Assembly (NCBI GenBank): GCA_964599375.1
Contig: CAZREW010000016.1
Location: forward strand, 1-64,000
Reading direction: 5' to 3'
From: JAUWCL01 sp964599375
GTDB lineage: Bacteria > Krumholzibacteriota > Krumholzibacteriia > Krumholzibacteriales > Krumholzibacteriaceae
Length of the DNA stretch: 64,000 nt
Part shown: piece after piece, positions 26,099 to 35,319 of the stretch
Layout: every line of letters begins with the position of its first letter
Position numbering within the stretch: position 1 is the stretch's first letter
Made by a program: the position numbers and the translations under genes
The notes under the pieces: model-generated
What the model was told of the DNA's origin: nothing
What the model saw: only the letters and a program-made list of their open reading frames with translations
Database searches by the model: none

Positions 26099-26446
26099 AT
26101 GTCAGGAGACTGGAGAAAAGAGTTCGGCAGGGAGAGGGACAGGCTCAACGAGACGGTCCTGTCCTCTGGCCATCTCGGCATAAAGAGGTTCTTCGCCCTG
26201 GACACCCAGGCGTACGAAGACGGCTCGCTCGACGCGGGGACGAAGGAACTGATGGGTCTTGCTTCTTCGATGGTGTTGAGATGTGATGACTGTGTAAGCT
26301 ATCATATATCAAAATGTTACGAGCGGGGCGTAACCAGGGAACAGTTCTACGAGGTTTTCAACGTGGCGCTCATAGTAGGCGGTTCAATAGTGATACCCCA
26401 TCTTAGGCGCGCCGCTGCCAGGATGGAGGAGCTTTTCGGCGGGTGA
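26099..26446 (+). CDS. Carboxymuconolactone decarboxylase/AhpD-like protein
   Basis: 115 residues from ATG 26099 (GGAGG 9 nt upstream; a GTG at 26078 is less likely). The CMD helix pattern is clear, with redox motif CDDCVSYHISKC (C-x2-C-x3-H), the AhpD-type active site, plus GVTREQFYEVFNVALIVGGS. Members are small all-alpha peroxidase-linked disulfide reductases or decarboxylases. It lies 38 nt after tyrS and is probably co-transcribed. Confidence 0.9.
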   Translation: MSGDWRKEFGRERDRLNETVLSSGHLGIKRFFALDTQAYEDGSLDAGTKELMGLASSMVLRCDDCVSYHISKCYERGVTREQFYEVFNVALIVGGSIVIPHLRRAAARMEELFGG

Positions 26447-26473
26447 CCGGTCCCGCCGCTGAGAGGTGTCCCG

Positions 26474-27652
26474 ATGGGATTCATGCTGCTGGATTACCTG
26501 ATGAAGAGAAGGCGGATGATACTCGCCGCCGCACTGGTGTTCGCCGTTGCCGGACTTCTTTACGTACTGGTCTCCGATCCGGTCTACGAATCGCGGGCGA
26601 TGCTGATGCCGCCGATGGAGGAGGGAGGCGAGGGACTACTGACCGCCTGGATGGCCTCCATGAACCTGCCTTCCATGATAGCTCCGATATCGGCCGGATC
26701 GATGTCGGCGGCAGTCATGACCGATATCCTGGGCAGCAGAGGGGTCGCGGAAAAGGTGATCGACGATCTTGGCCTCAGGAAGTGGTACAAGTCTGACACT
26801 ATGGACGACGCCGTCAGGAAGCTGAGAGGCTCGATATCGACCAGCTCCTCGCAGGTCGGGATGATAACCCTGAAGGCCCGTGACAGGGATCCAGTGATGG
26901 CGATGAGGATCGCCGCTTACCATATCGCTAGCCTCGATTCGATCAATCGCAGCCTCGTCAGCGAGCGGGCCAGGGGCACGCTCGAATTCACAAGCAGGCA
27001 GATAGAATCGTACAGGCTCCGCCTGGAGACCCTCAGGGCCGAGATAGCCGCTTTCCAGGAGGAACACGGGATAGTCAATTTCGATGAGCAGGTACGCGGC
27101 GCAATAGATGTGGCGACAACCCTGAAAGTGAAGGCAGCCGTGACCGAGATACAGATCGATATCCTCCGCGAGTTTTCCAGGGATGACGCGATAGAGCTGA
27201 ACAAGAAGAAGCTCGAGCTCAGGAACATCAACGTCCAGTTGGAGAAGATCGTCAGCGGGGATTCTATGATGAGCGTATTCCCTTCCCTCGAGACGCTTCC
27301 CGCTCTGTACCAGGAATACGCCTCCCTCGAGAGGGACCTCGAAGTCAACGAGAGGGTCTTCTCGTTCCTGCTCCAGAAGCATGAGGAGAGCGGGATCGAC
27401 CTGGCGAGGACTACTTCGTCCGTCCAGGTCGTCGATCCGCCGCGTGTTCCGGAGAAGAAGGCCGGGATCCCCCGCTGGACATTCATCCTCGCAGCGTTCG
27501 CGGCAGGCGGAGTGTGGATGTCGCTCGTGCTCGCCTGGTGGGGCTGGATCAGCATTAAAAAGAGGTCCGGGGAGGAGGACAAGGCGTTCAAGAGCGTCGT
27601 CGCGCGGGTCGGCAGCGACGTCTCAGGGATCCGCAGGCGCCTCCGATTCTGA
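26474..27652 (+). CDS. Wzz/chain-length-determinant family polysaccharide co-polymerase
   Basis: 392 residues with two TM helices (about 16-34 and 335-358) flanking a large periplasmic domain rich in coiled coil, and the GNVR-type end VNERVFSFLLQKHEESGIDLARTT followed by VQVVDPPRVPEKK just before TM2. This is the Wzz_N/GNVR architecture that sets chain length of O-antigen or exopolysaccharide. The fused BY-kinase domain found in Firmicutes or Wzc is absent. Surface-glycan genes at 31520-33923 are plausible partners. Confidence 0.88.
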   Translation: MGFMLLDYLMKRRRMILAAALVFAVAGLLYVLVSDPVYESRAMLMPPMEEGGEGLLTAWMASMNLPSMIAPISAGSMSAAVMTDILGSRGVAEKVIDDLGLRKWYKSDTMDDAVRKLRGSISTSSSQVGMITLKARDRDPVMAMRIAAYHIASLDSINRSLVSERARGTLEFTSRQIESYRLRLETLRAEIAAFQEEHGIVNFDEQVRGAIDVATTLKVKAAVTEIQIDILREFSRDDAIELNKKKLELRNINVQLEKIVSGDSMMSVFPSLETLPALYQEYASLERDLEVNERVFSFLLQKHEESGIDLARTTSSVQVVDPPRVPEKKAGIPRWTFILAAFAAGGVWMSLVLAWWGWISIKKRSGEEDKAFKSVVARVGSDVSGIRRRLRF

Positions 27653-27864
27653 CCCGCATCATCTTCCACGACTCCTGATTATCTCCGCGGTCATCAAGAC
27701 GAGTCCGGGGTCTGCCATGAACCCTCCAAGGTGGCCCTTCGTGAGGCGATGTCGTGGTATCGGGCAGGGTGAGGTCAAGGCTATGGAATGCGCCTTGCAA
27801 CCGGTAGAGGCATGAATCGATCGATGGTCCTGCCACAGGACAGCCCGATGGAGGCCTTCTTCGG

Positions 27865-29259
27865 ATGGAACTTTACAGGAGCATATCCAGGATCGTCGCA
27901 ACCGGTTTGTTTGCAGCGAGTCTGGTCGTCGTATCCCTCTCCGTGCCGAGATCCGGGACCTCCCTTCCCGTGATGCAATGGTCCGTAAGCGTCAAGGACT
28001 CGACCTTGAACGTGATAACGGTCGAAGGGAAGGTTTTCGGCCGGACCGGCAGAAAATTCACGTTTTCCGCCGCCGAGACAGAGGCGGGCGGAAGGCTCGA
28101 GCCGATCGGCATCGAGGCATTCGCTCCGGACGGCCGCCAGCTTGCCGTCACCGATGACGGTGCAGTCTGGGAAGTGGAATGCGACAATGGCGATTTCACC
28201 ATACGGTACGATCTGGTAATGACGATCGAGGACAGGTATTCCCCCGAGGTCAGGGGGATGCTCAGCCATCTCGGCCCGGACAGATCGAGACTGATGGGCA
28301 GGGATCTCTTCATGCAGCCGCGGTGTAATGTGGCGGGAGGGATCACGGTCGACATAGAACTGTACGCCACCGGCAGGGTCGGAGCCCCATGGGAGACTGT
28401 CGGCCGCAGGATGATCGTGCCGTCGGCCGGCGAGCTCCCGATGACGCTGGTAGCCGCGGGAGGGTTCCGGTTCCTCGAGACATTCGTTTCCGGAGTAAGG
28501 CTAGTCCTCGCAGTCGGCGGCAGATGGGATTTCGCTGACGGCGAACTGCTCGATACGGTCCGCATGGTGGTCTCTGAAGAGATCGCCATGTTCGGTTCGT
28601 CTCCGAGGGACATGCACCTGGTGATCTGCGACCACAATCCGGTAAGGGGCGGCAGGGGATTCGACTACTACGGGGTACATTTCGGAGGGACGATCCTCCT
28701 GCTTCTGGATCCCGGCATAGACAGGAGCGAACTCTACGGGGCCCCGATGTCGATAATAGCCCACGAGTTCTTTCACAACTGGAACGGAGAGATCCTCCGG
28801 CCGGCTGATGATTCGTTCATGTGGTTCACCGAGGGGGCGACCGTCTATTTTTCCTACAAGGTGCTTCTGAACGCGGGCATAATCAACGCCCCGCAGTACG
28901 GATCTGCGGTATCGGCAATAACGGAAAGGTTCGAAAGTAACCCGCTGCGGGGTTCGATACATCTATCCAGAGCCGGTAACAGCGATCTTTCCGATCGGGA
29001 GATGGTCAATCTGCTCTACGACGGCGGGTACCTTGCCGCAAAGGCGCTCGACGATAGGATAAGGTCGCTCACACAGGGGAGCAGGGGCCTTATCGACGTC
29101 ATCAGAAGGATGTACAGGGAAGATCCGGGAGGGCGGGAGATCGGGGCAGGGGAACTCCGCGATGCCATCATCGCAGAGACAGGTACGGACCTGTCCCGGT
29201 TCATTGAGGAGATCCTGAGTGACCCGCTGCCAGGTCCGGATGTGGACGTATCTTCTTGA
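27865..29259 (+). CDS. M61-family (glycyl aminopeptidase-like) metallopeptidase, exported
   Basis: 464 residues with an N-terminal signal/anchor (about residues 5-30). The zinc site is HEFFHNWNGE (His300, Glu301, His304) with the third ligand Glu323 in WFTEGATVYFSY, and the N-terminal beta domain precedes it, as in M61 peptidases. The C-terminal PDZ domain usual in the longer members is missing. Spacing from GGAGG to the ATG is about 10 nt. It is probably active in the periplasm; peptide substrate unknown. The 212 nt before it hold nothing I recognise. Confidence 0.88.
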   Translation: MELYRSISRIVATGLFAASLVVVSLSVPRSGTSLPVMQWSVSVKDSTLNVITVEGKVFGRTGRKFTFSAAETEAGGRLEPIGIEAFAPDGRQLAVTDDGAVWEVECDNGDFTIRYDLVMTIEDRYSPEVRGMLSHLGPDRSRLMGRDLFMQPRCNVAGGITVDIELYATGRVGAPWETVGRRMIVPSAGELPMTLVAAGGFRFLETFVSGVRLVLAVGGRWDFADGELLDTVRMVVSEEIAMFGSSPRDMHLVICDHNPVRGGRGFDYYGVHFGGTILLLLDPGIDRSELYGAPMSIIAHEFFHNWNGEILRPADDSFMWFTEGATVYFSYKVLLNAGIINAPQYGSAVSAITERFESNPLRGSIHLSRAGNSDLSDREMVNLLYDGGYLAAKALDDRIRSLTQGSRGLIDVIRRMYREDPGGREIGAGELRDAIIAETGTDLSRFIEEILSDPLPGPDVDVSS

Positions 29260-29292
29260 TTCACGACGCCCTCTGTAATACAGTCTCTCACC

Positions 29293-31311
29293 ATGAGATG
29301 TGATAACGAAAAAGCCAAGATGGAGATCTCCGGCACGGCCGGGGCTATCTTCATCGCCGCCGCCCTGGCGATGCTGCTTCCGGCTGTGCCTTCTGCGGGT
29401 GAGACCGGGAGGCTGGAGAAGCAGGGCTGGCTCGATTCAGGCGTAAGGATATCTTTGGGCGCCCTGGCCCACAGAAAGGATGAGGCTCCGGCGGGCAGGT
29501 TCGAGACGCTGATGCCGGCGGGCGGAGTCAGGGCTATACTCTCCGACGGCGATTCTGTCTGGGTCGGAGCGGACGGCGGCCTTTTCATATGGGTGCCAGG
29601 CTCCGATACCGTGCTCGCGGAAGGGGGGGCGCACCTCGCCTCCGTCACGAGCCTGGTATCAACGGAGAATGGCGAGATCTGGGTCGGAGGAGAAGCCGGA
29701 CTCAGCATAAGGCGCGACTGGGGCTGGGACAGGTATACATACAGGGAACATCCGTTCTTCGCCAGCATCACCGATATCAGGCCCGGCGAGGGGAAGATCT
29801 GGATCTCGACGTGGGGAAACGGCTGCGGGTACGTGGCAGGCGATACTCTTACCATACTGACCAGAGCTGATTCGCTTCTCGACGACAGGGTGACCTGCGT
29901 GGTCGAACAGAGTGACGACACGATATGGATAGGGACAGAGAGCGGTGTATGCAGGGCGGACAGCTTCAGTTGGACCTCGATGAGATACGGCAGCAGAATC
30001 CCAGTCGGCATGGTGCGGGACATGATCATCAACGAGGAAGGTGACCTTTTCGTATCCGTGGCGAGACAGGGAGTGGCCAGATACAGCCTTGGCAGGGTCA
30101 GCCGGTATGGCCCCGGGCAGGGGCTTCCGGACAGGGACATCTACCGGTTCAGCCTCGACTTCGAGGGGCGCGTATGGGCTGCCGGACGTTTCGGCCTTAG
30201 CAGCTGGGATGGTTCCGGATGGACGCCTGTCAGGCTGGCGGGGATCCCGCTGGGAGAACGCGACTATCTCGCGATAGGACATGATACCGAGGGTAACAGA
30301 TACCTGGGCACTTCGGACGGGATCCTCGCGTCGGTAGCGAGGGATTCCTACAGGGAGACGGCTCTTCCGGGAAACGGGCCGGAGATGATGATCGGAACGA
30401 TAGTGAGCTCGGGCAGGAGCGTACTTCTTTCCGGCCTCAGGGCGATCTACAGGTTCGACGGTGGGTTCACGCCCGTCGGCCTGCCCGGAAGCTGGTATGA
30501 AGGGGCCGTGACCGGGATAGTGCCTGAGCAGAGGGGCGGGATGTGGCTGTCAACGAGGTTCGGGATCCTGCATCACACTGGAAGTTCATGGGAGGTCTTT
30601 GACCGCAGGCAGGGCCTGCCCACTGAACATTTCACGTGTGTGACCGCCGGCAGCGAAGGAGAACTGTGGTTCGGCACATTCGACAGGGGAGTACTCCGGC
30701 TGAACTCTGGAGGCTGGGTCCATTACAGGACCAGACATGGCCTGCCGGATGAGAGGATCGTTTCCCTGGTCACGGACCGTTCGGGAAAGGTATGGGTCTC
30801 GACACGGTCGGGGAAGATCGCGGGATTCATGGATGAGAAATGGGAGACGCTCGAGATCCCCGGATCGTCTCCGGGGCCGGCGGCCGCCATGCTCGCTGAT
30901 TCGATCTTCATGGAGGACCCGGCGGTCCGGATCCTTCCCTCCGAAGGAGAAGGCCCTGACAGCGACTTCGCGCCGGTCTTGGGGCTCGACGGGTCAGGAA
31001 GATGCATGTTCTGCACGGGGGAGGGGATATTCTTCCTCTCGGAGGCAGGCTGGAGATTGATAGATGTGCCGCTGCGGCGTTCCGGTCCCCGCCCCACCTC
31101 GCTGAGGGGGACATCTGATGGAAGCATATGGCTGGGCACTGACGGCGCAGGAGCCTATGTCCTCAAGGGCGGCAGATGGTCTCACGTCGGCAGCACGAAC
31201 GGTATCGGGGACGACCACGTGCTCTCTATCGAAGAGGATCGCACGGGCACGGTCTGGATAGGCACCAGATACGGCGGCGTGACGAGGTACAGGGGCGCCG
31301 GTATTGATTGA
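29293..31311 (+). CDS. Exported two-component-regulator-type beta-propeller protein
   Basis: 672 residues, signal peptide within the first ~35 residues (ALAMLLPAVPSAGE). The rest is about 13 repeats of the Reg_prop pattern, for example SVWVGADGGLFIW, EIWVGGEAGLSI, TIWIGTESGVC, RVWAAGRFGLSSW, ELWFGTFDRGVL, SIWLGTDGAGAY and TVWIGTRYGGV, enough for two seven-bladed propellers. In Bacteroidota such sensors continue into a TM, Y_Y_Y and kinase part; here the protein ends after the propellers, so it is a stand-alone periplasmic or surface binder. Confidence 0.87.
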   Translation: MRCDNEKAKMEISGTAGAIFIAAALAMLLPAVPSAGETGRLEKQGWLDSGVRISLGALAHRKDEAPAGRFETLMPAGGVRAILSDGDSVWVGADGGLFIWVPGSDTVLAEGGAHLASVTSLVSTENGEIWVGGEAGLSIRRDWGWDRYTYREHPFFASITDIRPGEGKIWISTWGNGCGYVAGDTLTILTRADSLLDDRVTCVVEQSDDTIWIGTESGVCRADSFSWTSMRYGSRIPVGMVRDMIINEEGDLFVSVARQGVARYSLGRVSRYGPGQGLPDRDIYRFSLDFEGRVWAAGRFGLSSWDGSGWTPVRLAGIPLGERDYLAIGHDTEGNRYLGTSDGILASVARDSYRETALPGNGPEMMIGTIVSSGRSVLLSGLRAIYRFDGGFTPVGLPGSWYEGAVTGIVPEQRGGMWLSTRFGILHHTGSSWEVFDRRQGLPTEHFTCVTAGSEGELWFGTFDRGVLRLNSGGWVHYRTRHGLPDERIVSLVTDRSGKVWVSTRSGKIAGFMDEKWETLEIPGSSPGPAAAMLADSIFMEDPAVRILPSEGEGPDSDFAPVLGLDGSGRCMFCTGEGIFFLSEAGWRLIDVPLRRSGPRPTSLRGTSDGSIWLGTDGAGAYVLKGGRWSHVGSTNGIGDDHVLSIEEDRTGTVWIGTRYGGVTRYRGAGID

Positions 31312-31441
31312 CACGGGAGGATTTAGGGCGTATATTGATAATGAACAAGGAGTAATATAGAGCGAGCGTTACTGTTTTTCCGTATATATCCTCAGCAGAC
31401 GCGGCCTGATGTACGGGAAAACGGGTGACGCGTTTTTTTTG

Positions 31442-31476
31442 CATGAAGGATTTTTGTTTGAAGATCTTCCTTCATG
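31442..31476. repeat. 9-bp inverted repeat upstream of a glycosyltransferase gene
   Basis: CATGAAGGA and TCCTTCATG are exact inverted copies 17 nt apart, about 45 nt before the GT2 start. Just before them (31433-31440) is a run of eight T following CGCG that could be the weak terminator of the propeller gene (5-bp ACGCG/CGCGT stem with a long loop). The repeat may be an operator or an mRNA hairpin. The remaining ~200-nt gap holds nothing else I recognise. Confidence 0.45.
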
Positions 31477-31519
31477 TGTTAAGAATACGTAACTTCGCAT
31501 ATATGGGGGAACCGGGGAG

Positions 31520-32761
31520 ATGGATATTTTCCTGAAGCTTCTTGTCTTTTCTATCATAGCGCTCACGGCCTATATCTATGCCGGATATCCGCTGATACTG
31601 GCATTTCTGGGTATTTTCGCGCCCAGGCGGCCCGGCCGGGGAAAGGATCAGCTTCCGACGGTCGCCCTTATTGTCTCCGCCCACAACGAGGAGAGGATAA
31701 TCAGGGACAAGATCGAGAACTGTCTCAGACTCGACTATCCCAGGGACCTGCTCAGGATCATCATCTCGAGCGACGGATCACAGGACGGGACCAACGATAT
31801 CGTAAGGGAATACGAGGGGAGCGTCGTCGTCCTGAAGGCTTTCAACGGGCGCGAGGGAAAGAGCGCGACGCTGAACAAGACAGTGCTTGGTATCGAGGAA
31901 GATGTGCTGGTCTTCTCCGACGCCAACGCCTTCTACAGGGAAGACGCGCTGCTCAAGCTCGTGAGGAATTTCGATGTCCCGGAGACAGGGTGTGTCGTGG
32001 GCAGGCTCGTCTATCTCGACAACGAGTCGTACGTGGGCAAGGGCGAGAGCCTCTACTGGCGCTATGAGGGGCTGCTCAACAGCCTGGAGAGCAGGCTCGG
32101 CTCGGTGCTGGTCGCCACAGGCACGATCTTCGCAATACGCAGGAGGCTGTTCCGGCCGGTCATGAAGGACGTGGCCAACGATTTCCAGCTCCCGGCCGAG
32201 GTGGCCTCGCAGGGGTACGGTGTGGTATACGAGCCCGAAGCTGTCGCTTTCGAGCGCTCGACATATTTCTTCAGGGAGGAATTCAGCCGCAAGCGGCGGA
32301 TCGTCGTCAGGGGCCTAACCGGTTACAGTCACCTGCGGAACGATTTCGGAGGGAGACTGAGAACATTCCAGTTCGTCTCGAGGAAGCTGCTCAGGTGGTG
32401 CGTCGGCGCGACGCTTCCGGTCTTATATGTAGCGAGCATGTTCCTTCTGCGAGAGCCTTTCTTTGCCGCCTTCTTCATCCTTCAGAACATCTTCTACATC
32501 TTCGCCGCTATCGGAGCCATCCTGAGGAGAGGAAGGGTAAGGACGAAGGTCTTTTTCGTGCCGTTCTATTTCGTGATGGTGAATGCAGCCGCCCTGGCCG
32601 CGATATTCACGTTCCTCTCCGGAGGCAGGCTCTGCTCATGGGAAAAGGCCGAGACTACGAGAAACGTCGAGGAAGATTCCTTCGTCGAGCCGGTTCTGAG
32701 GGTCATCGAGGGAAGAAAGAGGATCGCCGATCAGGTCGAGAAGTACGAGCGGATCACGTGA
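31520..32761 (+). CDS. Membrane glycosyltransferase family 2 (processive type)
   Basis: 413 residues with an N-terminal TM helix (about 5-28) and three to four C-terminal TM helices. The GT-A core shows PTVALIVSAHNEERII, IISSDGSQDGTNDI, the DxD-type VLVFSDANAFY, and FSRKRRIVVRGL in place of the QxxRW motif of synthases. Enzymes of this type (CESA/HAS/BcsA relatives) polymerise or transfer sugars at the inner membrane. It has GGGGAG 6 nt before the ATG and is followed 10 nt later by a GT4 gene. Confidence 0.9.
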   Translation: MDIFLKLLVFSIIALTAYIYAGYPLILAFLGIFAPRRPGRGKDQLPTVALIVSAHNEERIIRDKIENCLRLDYPRDLLRIIISSDGSQDGTNDIVREYEGSVVVLKAFNGREGKSATLNKTVLGIEEDVLVFSDANAFYREDALLKLVRNFDVPETGCVVGRLVYLDNESYVGKGESLYWRYEGLLNSLESRLGSVLVATGTIFAIRRRLFRPVMKDVANDFQLPAEVASQGYGVVYEPEAVAFERSTYFFREEFSRKRRIVVRGLTGYSHLRNDFGGRLRTFQFVSRKLLRWCVGATLPVLYVASMFLLREPFFAAFFILQNIFYIFAAIGAILRRGRVRTKVFFVPFYFVMVNAAALAAIFTFLSGGRLCSWEKAETTRNVEEDSFVEPVLRVIEGRKRIADQVEKYERIT

Positions 32762-32771
32762 CAATTCCGAT

Positions 32772-33923
32772 ATGATATCCCGCAATATCCTGTTTTTCAT
32801 CTCATCGCTCAATATCGGGGGCGCGGAGCTTCACGTGCTCGACCTGTGCCGGTATCTCGACGGACACGGGATCCGCGCGTCCGTCTGCATCCTCGGACAG
32901 GGTGGTGAGCTTGCTGGCCGGTTCGAGGCGACGGGAGTGACCGTCTACGAGCTGGGGATCGGGTCGCTCCGGGATCTCGTTCGGCCGTCCATAAGAAAGA
33001 GGATAAGAGGAATCCTCTCTTCCGCCCGGCCCGATATCCTTCATGCCCATATGTTTCATGCCGAGATCGCGGCCGCTGTGGCCTCAGTCATGTCGGGCGT
33101 GCCGCTGGTGGTCACGAGGCACAGCGCGGGCCTGGAATTCAACGGTCCGAGAAGGGTCCTGGCCGCGCTCGCGGGAAGAAGGACGCGGCGCGTGATCGCC
33201 GTCAGCGATGAGGCAGCGCAAGAAGCGGCAAGGATCGGCGCGGCGAAGGATTCGATAGTCGTCATACCCAATGGGGTGGACACATCCAGGTTCCGGCCTA
33301 TGGAACCCGCCCTCAGGTACAGCGAGAAGGCCCGGCTTGTGAGTGAGAATTTCCCCGCAGGCGCCGGATCGGAATGTGTGCTGATCGGCTCGTTGAGCGG
33401 GCTCAAGCCGGTGAAGGACTTTCCTACGCTCCTGAAGGCGTTCTCAGGCCTCCTTTCCTCCGGTGGCCATGACGCGCGGCTTATTGTGGCCGGCGAGGGG
33501 CAGTCAAGGGAGGAGCTCGAGGGGCTTGTCTCGAGCCTCGGTATCGGAAGGTCTGTCTCTTTTCCAGGCCACACCGACAGGCCCGAGGAGTATCTTCCCC
33601 TTTTCGATATCTTCGTACTCCCGTCTCGCTCGGAAGGCGTTCCGCTGGCGCTGCTCGAAGCGATGTCATGCGGCGTCGCCTGCGTGGCCAGCCGGGTGGG
33701 AGGGATGCCCGGCGTCCTTGGTGATTGCGGGATCACTTTCGAGCCCGGTGACCTGAAAGGATTGACGGAGATAATGGTCAGGCTCGCTGCTGACACCCCC
33801 GCCCGCGCCGACATCGGCAGGCGCGCAAGGGTAAGGGTGATGGAATTCTACAGTCTGGAGCTGTGGGGGAGCCGGACAAACGAGGTATACGAGCAGCTGG
33901 CTGGACTACGGGGGAAGCGCTGA
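32772..33923 (+). CDS. Glycosyltransferase family 4 (GT-B)
   Basis: 383 residues. The N-terminal domain starts FFISSLNIGGAELHVLDLC, the usual GGxE/GGAE donor-loop opening; the C-terminal domain has PNGVDTSRF, LIVAGEGQSREEL, VSFPGHTDRPEEYL and the E-x7-E motif in PSRSEGVPLALLEAMSCG. It is a retaining, cytoplasmic sugar transferase likely acting with the preceding GT2 in surface polysaccharide synthesis. Confidence 0.93.
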   Translation: MISRNILFFISSLNIGGAELHVLDLCRYLDGHGIRASVCILGQGGELAGRFEATGVTVYELGIGSLRDLVRPSIRKRIRGILSSARPDILHAHMFHAEIAAAVASVMSGVPLVVTRHSAGLEFNGPRRVLAALAGRRTRRVIAVSDEAAQEAARIGAAKDSIVVIPNGVDTSRFRPMEPALRYSEKARLVSENFPAGAGSECVLIGSLSGLKPVKDFPTLLKAFSGLLSSGGHDARLIVAGEGQSREELEGLVSSLGIGRSVSFPGHTDRPEEYLPLFDIFVLPSRSEGVPLALLEAMSCGVACVASRVGGMPGVLGDCGITFEPGDLKGLTEIMVRLAADTPARADIGRRARVRVMEFYSLELWGSRTNEVYEQLAGLRGKR

Positions 33924-34053
33924 CCCAGGAAGCACTCTCATCAAAAAATGAAACTTTTTTCCCGCTCCGGGATATACGGGTCAGAAGAGAGCGGTTTATT
34001 TCAGTGTGGACCCTGAGGAGGTGAGCGGCCGCCAGTAAGAGCGGCCGGAGAAG

Positions 34054-35136
34054 ATGAGAAAGACAACGATACTTTCATTTGCCGTTTTCGTGGCGTTCAC
34101 ATTCGCTATGACCGCGTTCGCGTTCGCCGGGGAGAAGACGGCCGTGAACACGGACAGGAAGGTCAAGAAGATCGAGGAAAAGGGGGCGTTCCTCGGGATC
34201 TACATGGAAGACCTCGACCAGGAGATGATCAAGAAGTTCGATTACCCCAAATCCACGGGGGTCCTGGTCACAGGGATAGTCGAGGACGGCCCCGCCGAGG
34301 AGGCAGGGCTCGAGGAAAATGACGTGATATACACGATAGCAGGCGAGAAGGTCAAGGATTCGAAGGAACTCGCCGATCTGATCGGCTCGAAGCAGCCGGG
34401 CGACAAGATCGCGATAGTCGCATATCGCGATGGCAAGAAGAAGAAGTTCGATCTAGCTCTCGGCGAGAGGAAGACGGCGTATGTGACCATCGATATAGAC
34501 GATTACGGCGATATGGCTAACAAGGCCTATTTCAACACCCTCGGCAAGGGTGCCAACGTCTGGGTCACGCCGGATGGCGATCATTTCTCCATTTACGAAA
34601 GCCGCGCGAGGCTGGGCGTGATGCTGCACGAGTTAAACGCCGATATGGCCCCATATTTCAAGGTGAAGGAAGGCGAGGGTATCCTGGTGCTCAGTGTCGT
34701 CGAGGATTCGCCGGCCGGGAAGGCAGGAATGAAAGCCGGCGACGTGATAGTGAAGATCGGCGATGCGAAGATCTCCGAGATCGACGATGTCTATGAAGCG
34801 CTCGACGGCGCCTACGCGGATATCGAGGAGGAAGGCGACGAAGCTGAGGGCGAAGATGCGGCTGATATGAGCGTAGCCGTCACGGTCGTACGGATGGGGA
34901 CTCAGAAGGTCTTCGAAGTCGAGCTCGAGGACGAATTCGACATGAGCAGGGAATTCATCATAAGGAGCCCCCACAAGGAGGGCATGAAACGGATAGAGAT
35001 GATGGGCAAGCCCCGGATCGGGGAATACAGGATCCAGGGGATGGACCAGGAGAAGCTCGAAGCCAAGTTGAAGGCTCTAGAGAAGGAGATGCAGAAGCTT
35101 CAGAAGAAGCTCGAGGAGATCGATAAAAACGACTGA
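34054..35136 (+). CDS. Exported protein with two PDZ domains and a coiled-coil tail
   Basis: 360 residues: signal peptide (FAVFVAFTFAMTAFAFAGE), PDZ1 at about 47-130 (GVLVTGIVEDGPAEEAGLEE, GDKIAIVAYRDGKKK), PDZ2 at about 185-285 (ARLGVMLHELN, GKAGMKAGDVIVKIGD) with an acidic insert EEEGDEAEGEDAAD, and a charged heptad coil at 325-358 (EKLEAKLKALEKEMQKLQKK). There is no serine protease domain as in HtrA/Deg, so it is a binding scaffold in the periplasm. GGAG lies 3 nt before the ATG; a GAGCGGCCG direct repeat surrounds the leader. Confidence 0.88.
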   Translation: MRKTTILSFAVFVAFTFAMTAFAFAGEKTAVNTDRKVKKIEEKGAFLGIYMEDLDQEMIKKFDYPKSTGVLVTGIVEDGPAEEAGLEENDVIYTIAGEKVKDSKELADLIGSKQPGDKIAIVAYRDGKKKKFDLALGERKTAYVTIDIDDYGDMANKAYFNTLGKGANVWVTPDGDHFSIYESRARLGVMLHELNADMAPYFKVKEGEGILVLSVVEDSPAGKAGMKAGDVIVKIGDAKISEIDDVYEALDGAYADIEEEGDEAEGEDAADMSVAVTVVRMGTQKVFEVELEDEFDMSREFIIRSPHKEGMKRIEMMGKPRIGEYRIQGMDQEKLEAKLKALEKEMQKLQKKLEEIDKND

Positions 35137-35163
35137 AAACCGGGAGCATTCCAGCGTATTGAG

Positions 35164-35200
35164 GAGCCGGCGCCCCAGGGGGCGGCCGGCTCTTCTCTTT
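35164..35200 (+). terminator. Rho-independent terminator after the PDZ gene
   Basis: A 13-bp stem (GAGCCGGC-GCCCC with GGGGC-GCCGGCTC, one bulged G) is followed by the U-rich tract TTCTCTTT. Confidence 0.85.
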
Positions 35201-35213
35201 ATAAAGCAGGAGG

Positions 35214-35242
35214 TTGACAGGAAGGGTAAAGTAGTCTATTTT
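35214..35242 (+). promoter_or_regulatory. Sigma70 promoter at the head of the YIP1-EF-G-ruv supercluster
   Basis: TTGACA (35214-35219), a 17-nt spacer and TATTTT (35237-35242) lie directly after a terminator and 78 nt before the YIP1 ATG. The same -10 hexamer recurs before ffh. Confidence 0.8.
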
Positions 35243-35319
35243 AAACCTTGTTCCTTTCCTGGGGCGGCACCCGTACGGGTGGTCGCCGAATTCTGTTCAA
35301 GGGTAAAAGGAGTGGAAGG

